In this document: positions 19,756 through 28,587 of the stretch, piece by piece
Layout of the letters: every line of letters begins with the position of its first letter
How positions within the stretch are numbered: position 1 is the first letter of the stretch
Source: Pseudoduganella plicata
GTDB lineage: Bacteria; Pseudomonadota; Gammaproteobacteria; Burkholderiales; Burkholderiaceae_D
Reading direction: 5' to 3'
NCBI RefSeq assembly: GCF_004421005.1
Contig: NZ_CP038026.1
Coordinates: 1,178,001-1,242,000, forward strand
Length of the DNA: 64,000 nucleotides
Program-made: the position numbers and the translations under genes
The notes under the pieces: generated by a model
What the model saw: only the letters and a program-made list of their open reading frames with translations
The model's database searches: none
Told to the model about the DNA's origin: nothing

Positions 19756-21172
19756 CCCCATCCGCGGCGCCCGCTGGCGCCGTCCCGCTCAGCGGAATGA
19801 ACACTTCAATGCAGGTGCCCTTGTCGCCCCGGCCGCGCCGGATCGTCAGGGTGCCGCCCAACAGCAGCGCACGTTCGCGCATCCCCAGCAATCCATGCGA
19901 CATCGGCTTGACGATCATGTCCGATGCGATACCGATGCCGTTGTCGATAATGCGCAGCACCAGCATGCCCTCTTCCGTCTGTTTCAACGTTACCGACACC
20001 CGTGTCGCGGCCGCATATTTGCGGATATTCGTCAGCGACTCCTGCACGATGCGGAACAGCGCGATCGACAGGCTGGCCTCGCCGTTGCGGGCGATGCTGT
20101 CGACCTCGGTGCCGATTTCCGTATCGCACGGCACTCCCGTCATGCGGGCGAAGTCGGCCGTATAGCTGTCGAGCGCGGCGCACAGGCCCAGGTTGTCCAG
20201 CAGGCTGGGACGCAGGTTTTCGATAATGCGGCGCTTGAGCTCCACCGTTTCCAGCAACGTCTGGCGCGCGCGCCGCAGCTGCGTTGCCAGTTCCGGCTCC
20301 GTCTGCCGCAGGCCATGCGTGACGGCGGCGATATCCATGCTGATCGATGTCAGGTGCGCACCCATCTCGTCATGCAGCTCGCGCGACAGGCGCGCCTTTT
20401 CCTCTTCCGAAATGCTGATCAGGTGGCGCGAGAGCACGGATAACTGCTCCGTGCGCTGCGCAACCATTTCCTCCAGGTTCTCATTCGATTGCTGCAAAGC
20501 GTGCTCGACGCTCGCCTGCGTGAAATAACTGCGCCGCACGATCTGGTAGAACACGACCAGCACGACAATGGCCAGCGCGTTGATGCCCATGCCCAGCATC
20601 AGTGCGTTCTGGTATTCCTGATAGAAGCGCGCGCTGCGCGTGGCCAGCGTTTCGTTCTGTTCCTGGATCATGATGACGGTCTGCAGGCGGATCTCGTCCA
20701 TGCCGCTGCGGTCCTCGCCATAGCGGGAAATGGTGACGATCTCGTCCAGTCCGCCGTGGCGGTAGACCTCGATGGCCTGCCCCATCATGCTCAGCTTGCG
20801 GCGCACCAGCTGGTGCAGCTGGCTGAGGTTCTTCAGCTGGGCAGGATTGTCGGCCAGCAGCTGTTCCAGCAGTCGGAATTCGGCCTCCGTTTCGGCCGTC
20901 ACGGCGCGGGTGGGACCCAGGTAGGTGTCGTCACCGGAGATGAAATAGCCGCGCATGCTGCTCTCGGCATCCTGCACGAGCACACCCAGGTATTGCAGGC
21001 GCTCGGCAACGCGGGAGCTCTGCAGCGTCTGCGCATTGGCGCTCTTGAGCGACTCGAGATTGTGGAACAGGCTCAGCCCATTTACGATCAAGAACAGTGC
21101 ACACACGACGCACAGAAGAGTCTTGTAGAGAGGCAGCCGGTGCTTTGGCGCTGATAAAACGGTGAAGTACAT
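19652..21172 (-). CDS. NarL-type sensor histidine kinase with CHASE3-like sensor
   Basis: 506 residues. An N-terminal membrane helix (LLCVVCALFLIVNGLSL) and a second near 190-215 (LMLGMGINALAIVVLVVFY) bracket an all-helical CHASE3-like periplasmic domain of about 150 residues (MRGYFISGDDTYLGP). A coiled coil then leads to a HisKA_3 domain with ELHDEMGAHL and a HATPase domain with DNGIGI and HGLLGMRERA. It should signal to the response regulator at 21495, which lies upstream in the same direction. The last 34 codons are antisense to the Crp-like gene, an extension beyond the kinase domain proper. Confidence 0.9.
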   Translation of the reverse strand: MYFTVLSAPKHRLPLYKTLLCVVCALFLIVNGLSLFHNLESLKSANAQTLQSSRVAERLQYLGVLVQDAESSMRGYFISGDDTYLGPTRAVTAETEAEFRLLEQLLADNPAQLKNLSQLHQLVRRKLSMMGQAIEVYRHGGLDEIVTISRYGEDRSGMDEIRLQTVIMIQEQNETLATRSARFYQEYQNALMLGMGINALAIVVLVVFYQIVRRSYFTQASVEHALQQSNENLEEMVAQRTEQLSVLSRHLISISEEEKARLSRELHDEMGAHLTSISMDIAAVTHGLRQTEPELATQLRRARQTLLETVELKRRIIENLRPSLLDNLGLCAALDSYTADFARMTGVPCDTEIGTEVDSIARNGEASLSIALFRIVQESLTNIRKYAAATRVSVTLKQTEEGMLVLRIIDNGIGIASDMIVKPMSHGLLGMRERALLLGGTLTIRRGRGDKGTCIEVFIPLSGTAPAGAADGVSNLLRQRADDHIPSSPPYSTLRHSVPDPHGLAQ

Positions 21173-21494
21173 CCTGAAGCATCCTTCGCTGACGCGCGGC
21201 GGCGGGGGCAGGCTATTATAGACTGCGACGCCAATTGGTGCCTCGTGGAAAGTTCATCGGACGCAGAAGTTGCGCACCAGAACAACAAAACGATGGGGAA
21301 GCCCGACGATAGGCGACGTTGCGTGTACGATCCAGCAACGTTCGTGGCGGAAAATGAAACAGCCGCGCTGCCATTGCGGAGCAAGGCAAGCACGGCTGTG
21401 AGAGAGTTCTGGCGGTCCGGGAAGACACGGACGTCACCCCGGCTGCTGCGACACGGCACGGGAGACCAGAAGCCCCGTGCCAGGCGCCCGAGCT
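21173..21494. other. Spacer between response regulator and kinase genes
   Basis: About 320 bases with no credible gene between two same-strand genes. Just after the regulator stop there is a dyad with arms GGCACGGG (21455-21462) and CCCGTGCC (21474-21481), an 8-bp stem without T-tract. It may stabilise the upstream mRNA end or act as a weak terminator, and the kinase may have its own promoter here. Confidence 0.5.
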
Positions 21495-22127
21495 TCAGTC
21501 CAACAGGTTGTTCTTCATTGCGTAGTATGTCAGGTCACTGTTCGATTGCAACCCCATTTTTTCCATGATACGCGTGCGGTAGGTACTCACGGTTTTAATG
21601 CTGAGCGACAGGGCCGTGCCGATGTCGGACACGGTTGCCCCGCGAGCGAGCCGCAGGAAGACCTGGAATTCACGGTCCGACAGCTCCGTATGCAAGGCCG
21701 TGTTCGGATCGCGGTCGAAGCTCTGGGCCAGCAGTTCGCCGACCTGGGAACTGACGTAGCGGCGCCCCTGGTACACGGTACGCACGGCCGTGATCAGCTC
21801 GTCCGCCTCGCATTCCTTGTTCAGGTAGCCGTTCGCGCCCATCTTGAACAGGTTCAGCGCGTACTGCTGCGCCGGGTAGCCCGACAGGATCAGCACGGGC
21901 AAATCCGGCTGGCCCTGCCGGATGGTGCGCAAGGTATCGATACCGCTCTGGTCGGGCATCGCGATATCGAGCAGCAGGACGTCGCAAATTTCGCGGCGTG
22001 CAATGTCGAGCGCTTCGCGCCCCGTGCTCCCTTCGGCCACGACGTTGAACTCGTCGGAGGACGAAAAAATCTGTTTGAACCCTGCTCTAACTATCTGATG
22101 ATCGTCACAAATGGCAACGCGTATCAT
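21495..22127 (-). CDS. NarL/FixJ-family response regulator
   Basis: 210 residues. The receiver domain starts MIRVAICDDHQ, with phospho-acceptor Asp in DVLLLDIAMPDQSG (near 55) and Lys near 105 (ANGYLNKECE, an asparagine-lysine pair). A C-terminal LuxR-type helix-turn-helix covers about 148-205 (LSDREFQVF, TVSDIGTALSLSIKTVSTYR). It pairs with the CHASE3-type kinase downstream. The 300 bases upstream are AT-rich and probably carry its promoter. Confidence 0.93.
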   Translation of the reverse strand: MIRVAICDDHQIVRAGFKQIFSSSDEFNVVAEGSTGREALDIARREICDVLLLDIAMPDQSGIDTLRTIRQGQPDLPVLILSGYPAQQYALNLFKMGANGYLNKECEADELITAVRTVYQGRRYVSSQVGELLAQSFDRDPNTALHTELSDREFQVFLRLARGATVSDIGTALSLSIKTVSTYRTRIMEKMGLQSNSDLTYYAMKNNLLD

Positions 22128-22432
22128 TGTTTTCCCTCGTATGTCCCTAGCTTGGGGAAGTAGTTCTGGAACGTTCGCCGCCCCGGATCAGCGTCTGCAA
22201 TTTTCACTAGCAAAATTATAACGTTGATATTGTATCACCAAACATTTAACGTTCTTGCGCATTGTCGCGCTGACATGTTTTTAGCGGAAGACGCAAAAAA
22301 AAGACGTTGAGCGCCGCAAGACGCTGCCACGTCTCACTCGCGACGCACCGTCGGGGCCGGAAACCGCTGCGGCGCATGCCCATCGCGTTGTTGGACAAAC
22401 ATGTGGCGCCGCAAGCCGGTTTTTCAATACCC
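22128..22432. other. AT-rich promoter-containing spacer
   Basis: About 305 bases between the response regulator start and the merR-like gene stop. The part from 22195 to 22300 is clearly AT-rich compared with the surroundings and likely includes the response regulator promoter. No tRNA or gene is visible in the rest. Confidence 0.4.
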
Positions 22433-22825
22433 TTACTTCAACAGATTCAGAATGGCCTGCAATTCGTCGCGGATCATGTCGCGGTCCAGCGGCGGCATCG
22501 CATCGGTCTGAACTACTTCCTCATCATACTCTTCCTGCGCGACTGCGCCACGGCTGTCCAGCTTATTGCGTGCGCCGCTGATCGTGAAACCCTGTTCATA
22601 CAGCAGTTCACGGATACGGCGGATCAGCAATACCTCATGGTGCTGGTAATAACGACGGTTGCCGCGCCGCTTGACCGGCTTGAGCTGGGTAAATTCCTGC
22701 TCCCAGTAACGCAGCACATGAGGCTTTACGCCGCATAGTTCGCTCACTTCGCCGATGGTGAAGTAGCGCTTCGCCGGGATCGGTGGCAAGCTCACCAGAT
22801 CCGTCTTGCTGATGCGATCGTTCAT
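22433..22825 (-). CDS. MerR family transcriptional regulator
   Basis: 130 residues from the ATG at 22825, which has AGAGG six bases upstream; the ATG at 22831 has no room for a ribosome binding site. The N-terminal winged helix-turn-helix reads YFTIGEVSELCGVKPHVLRYWE, then the wing RRGNRRYYQHHEV. The short C-terminal tail is acidic and has no cysteine metal site. This gene lies directly downstream of ihfA in most betaproteobacteria. Its targets are not known. Confidence 0.92.
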   Translation of the reverse strand: MNDRISKTDLVSLPPIPAKRYFTIGEVSELCGVKPHVLRYWEQEFTQLKPVKRRGNRRYYQHHEVLLIRRIRELLYEQGFTISGARNKLDSRGAVAQEEYDEEVVQTDAMPPLDRDMIRDELQAILNLLK

Positions 22826-22837
22826 GTACATCCTCTA

Positions 22838-23185
22838 TCAGGCCGCGCGTGCCAGTGCGGCACTTTCTTCCACCATGGCCTTGAGCTTCTGGCTGGCGTG
22901 GAACGTGACGACGCGGCGGGCCGTGATCGGGATTTCCTCGCCGGTCTTCGGGTTGCGGCCGGGCCGCTGCGGCTTGTCGCGCAGCTGGAAATTGCCGAAA
23001 CCGGACAGCTTGACGGCCTCGCCGCGCTCCAGCGCGTTGCGGATCTCGTCAAAGAACGTTTCGACCATGTCCTTCGCCTCACGCTTGTTCAGCCCGACTT
23101 GCTCGAACAATAGTTCGGCCAGCTCGGCCTTGGTCAAGGTGGGCAGGTCTTTTTCAGCTTCCTTGCGGACTTTGGCAACCTGCAT
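22838..23185 (-). CDS. ihfA: Integration host factor subunit alpha
   Basis: 115 residues from the ATG at 23185; a TTG at 23221 would lengthen it further. The HU/IHF fold begins [23 protein letters not shown], with the DNA-bending arm [20 protein letters not shown]. The Pro at the arm tip (RNPKTG) is conserved. IHF-alpha pairs with IHF-beta to bend DNA at recombination sites and sigma54 promoters. The N-terminus before DLPTLTK is about 12 residues longer than in E. coli. It is part of the pheST-ihfA-merR transcription unit, 12 bases upstream of merR. Confidence 0.95.
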   Translation of the reverse strand: MQVAKVRKEAEKDLPTLTKAELAELLFEQVGLNKREAKDMVETFFDEIRNALERGEAVKLSGFGNFQLRDKPQRPGRNPKTGEEIPITARRVVTFHASQKLKAMVEESAALARAA

Positions 23186-23346
23186 GGCGCTGTGCAACTC
23201 GGCATCCAGCGCAGATTGCAATACCGCGGAATCGACGTCGTTGTTGTTAATTTTTGCCCCGCCTATAAAAAGAACATCGAGTCCGCCGAAGCGGACCCGA
23301 AGGTGAAGATTGATGACTGAAGAGTATCTGCGACGTTGCTTAGCTG

Positions 23347-23379
23347 ACGCTTAGTTCACGCTCAGTTCACGCTCAGTTG
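23347..23379. repeat. Three tandem 11-bp repeats
   Basis: Three consecutive units, ACGCTTAGTTC, ACGCTCAGTTC and ACGCTCAGTTG, lie in the spacer between pheT and ihfA. They differ by one or two bases. Their function is unknown; slippage-generated or a protein-binding array are both possible. Confidence 0.7.
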
Positions 23380-23451
23380 AACACCCGGTAGACGCCCGGT
23401 TCGCCTGCCATGCCGCCGACAGCGCACTCGCTTGCGTACTCGCTTGCGGGC

Positions 23452-25878
23452 CTATTTGCGTACCTGCGCGCCCAGTTTTTGCACCGCTGCATCGGTCAGC
23501 GCGGCCATCAGCGCATCCACGATATCGTCCTGCAGGGTGTTTTGAGTATCTTGCAAGCTAAAGCGGAAAGCAAGCGATTTTTCGTCCGCCGCCACCCCGA
23601 TGCCGCGATATTCATCAAACAAAACAATGGCTTGCACGATGCGCCCATGCTCGGCTGCAGCAGCGGCCGCGGCGAACGCGTCAAGCAGTTCCTGCGCCGG
23701 CACGTCCTGTTTGACGACCAGCGCCAGGTCGCGCGACGCGCCCGGGAACTTGGAGATTTCCGTGTACGACGGCACGTCGCGTTGCTGCAGCGCATCCGCA
23801 TCGACCTCGAACAGCACGGGTGCCTTCGGCAGGTCGTATTTCTGCAGCCAGCGCGGGTGCAACTCGCCGACAAAGCCGATGACCTTGCCGTTCAACGTTA
23901 CCGATGCGGCGCGGCCCGGATGCAGCGCCGGGTGCTCCAGCTTGGCAAAGCGCAGCTGGGCCGGCGCGAACAGCGCTTCCAGGTCGGCCTTGACGTCGAA
24001 GAAGTCGACGTCGCGGGTCGGCTGGCCCCACTGCTCGTCCGCGTGCGGGCCGTAGGCGATGGCCGCCACGCGCTGCGGCTGGCTGTAGCCGGCCACGGTC
24101 AACGGGCCGTCGGTCACGGCGGCGTCGCGATGATACACGGCGCCCACCTCGAACACGCGCACCCGTGGGGCTTTGCGGTTCAGGTTGTAGCGCACGTTGG
24201 CAACCAGGCTGCCGATCAGCGACGAACGCATCACGGACAGCTGGCTGGCGATCGGGTTCTGCAGGCGGATCGGGCTGTCGTTGCCGGCAAAGTCCAGTTC
24301 CCACTGCGCTTCCACGAAGCTCATGTTGACGACTTCCTGGTAGCCCAGGTCGGCCAGCTGGTGGCGCACGGCAAAGATCGAACGGGTATTTTCCGGGGCG
24401 ATCCGCATCGTGTTCTCGGCCACCGGCGGGCGGGCCGGGATGTTCTCGAAGCCGTACACGCGCGCCACTTCCTCGATCAGGTCTTCCTCGATCTCGATGT
24501 CGAAACGGTAGCTCGGGCTCGTCACGGAGAAGACACCGTCCTCGACCGTGTGCGGCAGCGCCAGGCGGGTGAAGATGTCGGCCACAACGGCATCGGTCAA
24601 CGGCACGCCGATGACCTTCTGCGCTCGGCTCGTGCGCATTTTCACGGGAGCGCGTTGCGGCACGTTGACGACGTGATCGTCCACGGGACCGATTTTCGTT
24701 TCCGCCGTGCCGCAGATCTCCAGGATCAGCGCGGTGATGCGTTCGATGTGCTCGACCGTCGTCGCGTAATCCACGCCCCGCTCGAAGCGGTGCGCAGCGT
24801 CCGTCGAGAAGTTGTACTTGCGCGCCCGGCCCTGGATGGCGCTTGGCCACCAGAAGGCCGCTTCCAGGTAGATGTTCGTCGTGTCCAGCGACACGGCGGT
24901 CGAGTCGCCGCCCATGATGCCGGCCAGCGATTCGATTTCCTTGTCGTCGGCGATCACGCCGACCCACTCGTCGACGGCAACGGTGTTACCGTTCAACAGC
25001 TTCAGCGATTCGCCGGCCTTGCCCCAGCGCACCTCCAGGCCGCCATGGATCCTGTCCAGGTCGAACACGTGCGACGGCCGCCCCAGTTCCAGCATGACGT
25101 AGTTCGAGATGTCGACCAGTGCCGACAGACTGCGCTGGCCGCTGCGCTCCAGGCGCTGCTTCATCCACTCCGGCGTGGCGGCCTTCGCGTTCAGGTTGCG
25201 GATGACGCGGCCGGAGAAGCGGCCGCACAGGTCCGGCGCGCTGATCTTGACGGGCAGTTTTTCGTCCGAGTTGACCGCAACTGGCGCCGATTGCGGCGCC
25301 TGCAGCGGCGTGCCCGTCAGTGCGGACACTTCGCGCGCCACACCCAGCACGGACAGGCAGTCCGCCTTGTTCGGCGTCAGCTTGATCGTAAACTTCAGGT
25401 CGTCCAGCGCGTAGTAATCGCGGAAGTCGGCGCCCACGGGCGCATCGTCCGGCAGCTCCAGCAGGCCGCCGTGGTCTTCCGACAGTTTCAGCTCGCGGGC
25501 GGAGCACAGCATGCCCTGCGACTCGACGCCGCGCAGCTTGCCGACTTTGATCAGGAACGGCTTGCCGTCCGCGCCGGGCGGCAGTTCCGCGCCGGCCTTG
25601 GCGCAGACGACCTTCAGGCCCGGACGCACGTTCGGCGCGCCGCAGACGATGTTGAGCAAGGTGCCCGTGCCGACGTCCACCTGGCACACGTTCAGGCGGT
25701 CCGCATCCGGGTGCTTGACCATCTCGCGCACGTGGCCCACGACAACGTTCGTGAACGGCGGCGCGACCGGTTCCACTTCTTCCACTTCCAGGCCGGACAT
25801 CGTCAGCAAGTGAGACAGCTCGTCCGAACTCATCTTCGGATCGGCCATGGTACGGAGCCAGTTTTCGGAGAATTGCAT
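23452..25878 (-). CDS. pheT: Phenylalanine-tRNA ligase beta subunit
   Basis: 808 residues, standard length for the bacterial beta chain. From N to C: tRNA-binding OB fold (about 40-150), B3/B4 editing domain (about 210-390), B5 domain (about 400-480), catalytic-like domain, and C-terminal ferredoxin-fold anticodon-binding domain ending GAQVRK. It forms the alpha2beta2 enzyme with PheS, charges tRNA-Phe and edits mis-attached tyrosine. It starts 21 bases after the pheS stop. Confidence 0.98.
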   Translation of the reverse strand: MQFSENWLRTMADPKMSSDELSHLLTMSGLEVEEVEPVAPPFTNVVVGHVREMVKHPDADRLNVCQVDVGTGTLLNIVCGAPNVRPGLKVVCAKAGAELPPGADGKPFLIKVGKLRGVESQGMLCSARELKLSEDHGGLLELPDDAPVGADFRDYYALDDLKFTIKLTPNKADCLSVLGVAREVSALTGTPLQAPQSAPVAVNSDEKLPVKISAPDLCGRFSGRVIRNLNAKAATPEWMKQRLERSGQRSLSALVDISNYVMLELGRPSHVFDLDRIHGGLEVRWGKAGESLKLLNGNTVAVDEWVGVIADDKEIESLAGIMGGDSTAVSLDTTNIYLEAAFWWPSAIQGRARKYNFSTDAAHRFERGVDYATTVEHIERITALILEICGTAETKIGPVDDHVVNVPQRAPVKMRTSRAQKVIGVPLTDAVVADIFTRLALPHTVEDGVFSVTSPSYRFDIEIEEDLIEEVARVYGFENIPARPPVAENTMRIAPENTRSIFAVRHQLADLGYQEVVNMSFVEAQWELDFAGNDSPIRLQNPIASQLSVMRSSLIGSLVANVRYNLNRKAPRVRVFEVGAVYHRDAAVTDGPLTVAGYSQPQRVAAIAYGPHADEQWGQPTRDVDFFDVKADLEALFAPAQLRFAKLEHPALHPGRAASVTLNGKVIGFVGELHPRWLQKYDLPKAPVLFEVDADALQQRDVPSYTEISKFPGASRDLALVVKQDVPAQELLDAFAAAAAAAEHGRIVQAIVLFDEYRGIGVAADEKSLAFRFSLQDTQNTLQDDIVDALMAALTDAAVQKLGAQVRK

Positions 25879-25899
25879 AATCAGCCTTCGATATTATTC

Positions 25900-26916
25900 T
25901 TAGTTGAACTGCTTCAGGAAGCGCAGGTCGCCTTCGTAGAACAGGCGCAGGTCATTGACGCCATAGCGCAGCATCGTCAGGCGCTCGAGGCCGGAGCCGA
26001 ACGCAAAGCCGATGTATTTTTCCGGGTCCAGCCCGAAATTGCGTACGACGTTCGGGTGCACCTGCCCCGAACCGGACACTTCCAGCCAGCGCCCCTTCAG
26101 CGGACCGGAGCCGAAGGCGATGTCGATCTCGGCGGAAGGTTCCGTGAACGGGAAATACGACGGACGGAAGCGCACATCCAGGTCGTCCGTCTCGAAGAAT
26201 GCCTTGACGAAGTTCAGGTACACGCCCTTCAGGTCGGCAAAACTGATGTTCTCGGCGATCCACAGGCCTTCGACCTGGTGGAACATCGGGGAGTGCGTTG
26301 CATCGCTGTCGACGCGGTAGGTGCGGCCAGGCGCGATCACCTTGATCGGCGGCTGATGGCTGCGCGCGTAGCGCACCTGCATCGGGCTCGTGTGCGTGCG
26401 CAGCAGCAGAGGCTTGCCGGTACTGTCGTTGCCGTCGATGTAGAACGTGTCCTGCATCGAGCGGGCCGGGTGGTTTTCCGGACTGTTCAGCGCGGTGAAG
26501 TTGGTCCAGTCGGTTTCGATCTCGGGACCGGCCGCCACGTCGAAGCCGATCGAGCGGAAGATCGCTTCCACCCGTTCCCACGTGCGCATCACGGGGTGGA
26601 TGCCGCCGGTGGCGCGGCCGCGGCCGGGCAAGGTGACGTCGATGGCTTCCGCATTCAGGCGCTGCTGCAGCTGGGCTTCGGCCAGCGCATCGCGGCGTGC
26701 CGTCAGCGCGGTTTCGATCTGCCCTTTGGCGGCGTTGATCAGCGCACCTTGCGCTTTCTTTTCCTCGGGCGCGAGCTTGCCGAGGCCCTTCATCAATTCG
26801 GTGATCCGGCCGGTCTTGCCAAGATAGATGGCCTTGGCGTTTTCAAGGGCGGCGGCGTCGGCGGCGGCGATAAAGTCAGCCTGGGCCGCAACGACGAGTT
26901 GTTCGAGGGAGTTCAT
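25900..26916 (-). CDS. pheS: Phenylalanine-tRNA ligase alpha subunit
   Basis: 338 residues. An N-terminal coiled coil binds tRNA (about 1-90). The class II catalytic core has motif 2 ([33 protein letters not shown]) and motif 3 ([12 protein letters not shown]). The alanine in FAFGSGLER is the usual specificity position. It makes Phe-tRNA with PheT. A terminator-like hairpin lies between rplT and this gene and may control read-through. Confidence 0.98.
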   Translation of the reverse strand: MNSLEQLVVAAQADFIAAADAAALENAKAIYLGKTGRITELMKGLGKLAPEEKKAQGALINAAKGQIETALTARRDALAEAQLQQRLNAEAIDVTLPGRGRATGGIHPVMRTWERVEAIFRSIGFDVAAGPEIETDWTNFTALNSPENHPARSMQDTFYIDGNDSTGKPLLLRTHTSPMQVRYARSHQPPIKVIAPGRTYRVDSDATHSPMFHQVEGLWIAENISFADLKGVYLNFVKAFFETDDLDVRFRPSYFPFTEPSAEIDIAFGSGPLKGRWLEVSGSGQVHPNVVRNFGLDPEKYIGFAFGSGLERLTMLRYGVNDLRLFYEGDLRFLKQFN

Positions 26917-26941
26917 CCGACTGTTTTCCTATGCTGGAAAT

Positions 26942-26975
26942 TAAAAACGGGGCCCAGGTTGTTAGACCCTGCCCC
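26942..26975 (-). terminator. Terminator/attenuator between rplT and pheS
   Basis: Read on the minus strand, GGGGC-AGG pairs with CCT-GG-GCCCC (two-base bulge, nine-base loop) and is followed directly by GTTTTTAATTT. The hairpin sits 30 bases before the pheS start and after the rplT stop, where E. coli has the pheM attenuator. A short upstream frame in the leader contains no phenylalanine, so a Phe leader peptide is not supported. Confidence 0.65.
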
Positions 26976-27023
26976 GCTCTTCACGCCCCCTTGCGGTGGC
27001 GCGCAACATCGATCGCTGATGAA

Positions 27024-27383
27024 TTAAGCAGCGATTTTTGCTTTCACGGCGTTGACAATCGCGGCAAACGCCGGCTTGTCCATCACAGCCATATCGGCCA
27101 GGACTTTACGGTCCAGTTCGATAGCGGCTTTCTTCAGGCCGTTCATGAAGACGCTGTAGGTCAGGCCGTGTTCACGCGAAGCCGCGTTGATACGGGTGAT
27201 CCACAGTGCGCGGAAGACGCGCTTCTTGTTACGACGGTCGCGGTAGGCGTACTGGCCAGCGCGCATGACTGCCTGCTTGGCAATACGGTAAACCTTGCTG
27301 CGACGACCGCGGTAACCCTTGGCCTGGTTCAGTACTTTTTTATGACGGGCACGCGCAGTAACCCCACGTTTTACTCGAGGCAT
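27024..27383 (-). CDS. rplT: 50S ribosomal protein L20
   Basis: 119 residues with the full L20 signature: [18 protein letters not shown], the basic N-terminal helix [16 protein letters not shown], and the globular C-terminus [20 protein letters not shown]20 binds 23S rRNA early in assembly and in many bacteria represses its own operon at the rpmI leader. It follows rpmI by 25 bases. Confidence 0.99.
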   Translation of the reverse strand: MPRVKRGVTARARHKKVLNQAKGYRGRRSKVYRIAKQAVMRAGQYAYRDRRNKKRVFRALWITRINAASREHGLTYSVFMNGLKKAAIELDRKVLADMAVMDKPAFAAIVNAVKAKIAA

Positions 27384-27408
27384 AGTAGCTCCTTAAATGA
27401 GTGTGAGA

Positions 27409-27606
27409 TTAAGCGGACGGCATCATGCGCAGGACGCTCGTGACGTCGGACGCATTGATGTTACGGGTGCCACGCAGCTGACGCTTGTTTTTGGTGGTTT
27501 TCTTGGTCAGGATGTGACGCTTGAACGCCATACCCGATTTGACGGTACCACCTGGACGCACGCGAAAACGCTTCTTCGCGGAGCTTTTGGTTTTCATTTT
27601 TGGCAT
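27409..27606 (-). CDS. rpmI: 50S ribosomal protein L35
   Basis: 65 residues from the ATG at 27606 ([14 protein letters not shown]); the open frame extends further upstream but that part is not ribosomal protein. Highly basic, with [18 protein letters not shown]. It is cotranscribed with rplT. The long spacer to infC is unusual because these genes are normally close together. Confidence 0.98.
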   Translation of the reverse strand: MPKMKTKSSAKKRFRVRPGGTVKSGMAFKRHILTKKTTKNKRQLRGTRNINASDVTSVLRMMPSA

Positions 27607-27846
27607 AACACATCTGCTCTTTCGAGCAGCTCCAAATGAACAGGATTGCAGGTGGCAACAACACGTTGCGCTTGGGTGCCTGCTTTCACTTGTTGATGCA
27701 GCGGCAGCGGGGCCACTACATGTTGCAGCTTGGCGCTGCAAATTCTTTTGCAACAGGCCCTGGGGCCGCAGCAGCCGGCAATTATAACTGATTTTTCGCA
27801 GCAATAGCTCGGAAAACCGCCGGCCAGCGACCGCGGTGCACAAAAT

Positions 27847-27904
27847 GTCGAGGACAGGCACCTGTCACGCGCCGCTCGGCGCGAGACAGGTGCCTGTCCC
27901 CGAC
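27847..27904. repeat. REP-like hairpin 1 (20-bp arms)
   Basis: The left arm at 27847-27866 contains GGACAGGCACCTGTC and pairs with the right arm at 27885-27904 (GACAGGTGCCTGTCC) with a single mismatch over 20 bases. An inner stem CGCGCC/GGCGCG extends it around a four-base loop. There is no T-tract, so it is not an ordinary terminator. It has the look of a dispersed palindromic repeat. Confidence 0.75.
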
Positions 27905-27927
27905 GGGATCCACGCCCCGAGACAACT

Positions 27928-27970
27928 GGGGGCAGGCGCCGGTTTCAACACGAACCCGGCGCCTGCCCCC
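27928..27970. repeat. REP-like hairpin 2 (15-bp arms)
   Basis: Arms GGGGGCAGGCGCCGG (27928-27942) and CCGGCGCCTGCCCCC (27956-27970) are perfectly complementary around 13 bases. It lies 23 bases from hairpin 1 and 31 bases beyond the infC stop. The two hairpins share a GGCAGGCxCC-type core, suggesting relatives of one repeat family. Confidence 0.75.
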
Positions 27971-28001
27971 TCCCGACGTTGACTGCAGCGCAGTCGACGA
28001 C

Positions 28002-28523
28002 TTACTTCTTCTTTTTAGGGGCGATGACCATGATCATCTGCCTTCCTTCCATCTTCGGGAACTGCTCCACCTGGCCATGCTCCTCCAGGTCAGCCTTCAG
28101 ACGCTCAAGCATCCGCATCCCGATGTCCTGGTGGGCCATTTCGCGGCCGCGGAAACGCAACGTGATCTTCGTCTTGTCGCCGTCTTCCAGGAAACGGATC
28201 AGGTTGCGCAACTTGATGTTGTAGTCGCCGTCGTCAGTGCCGGGACGGAATTTGACTTCCTTCACGGCGATGACTTTCTGCTTCAATTTAGCGTCGTGCG
28301 CCTTCTTCTGTTCCGAATACTTGAACTTCCCGTAGTCCATCAGACGGGCGACAGGAGGAACCGCTGTTGGAGCGATTTCCACCAGATCGACGTTCGCTTC
28401 CTCCGCCAGGCGGAAGGCTTCGGCCAGGCTAACGATGCCCAGGGGCTCATTATTGACACCGGACAGGCGCATTTCCGGTGCCGTGATTTCGCCATTGATG
28501 CGATGCGACTTGTCAGTAGCTAT
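28002..28523 (-). CDS. infC: Translation initiation factor IF-3 (AUA start codon)
   Basis: 173 residues when read from an ATA at 28523. The codons after it encode [16 protein letters not shown], the conserved IF3 N-terminus, and AAAGGA lies seven bases before the ATA. The first in-frame ATG (28472) would lose these 17 residues. The N-domain and the C-domain ([25 protein letters not shown]) are complete, ending in PKKKK. IF3 discriminates against non-standard start codons, so a rare start codon lets the protein repress its own synthesis, as known for the AUU start of E. coli infC. It follows thrS by 64 bases. Confidence 0.95.
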   Translation of the reverse strand: MATDKSHRINGEITAPEMRLSGVNNEPLGIVSLAEAFRLAEEANVDLVEIAPTAVPPVARLMDYGKFKYSEQKKAHDAKLKQKVIAVKEVKFRPGTDDGDYNIKLRNLIRFLEDGDKTKITLRFRGREMAHQDIGMRMLERLKADLEEHGQVEQFPKMEGRQMIMVIAPKKKK

Positions 28524-28587
28524 TGCAGTTTCCTTTAAGAAATTTGATGGTTTGTGGCCGGTTGCGGAAACCTTGCTGCGATTCCCG

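Larger units (their letters stand above)
27607..28001. other. infC-rpmI spacer with two palindromic hairpin elements
   Basis: About 395 bases without a gene between infC and rpmI. The part nearer rpmI (27640-27785) may be the leader in which L20 autoregulation acts; a pairing cannot be proved by eye. The part nearer infC holds two long dyads described separately. Confidence 0.55.

Noticed and set aside
23347-23379. CRISPR-like array
   Set aside because: Only three contiguous 11-base units without spacers; a simple tandem repeat.
23410-27027. 1205-codon open frame on the plus strand
   Set aside because: Antisense to pheT and pheS, both of which are certain.
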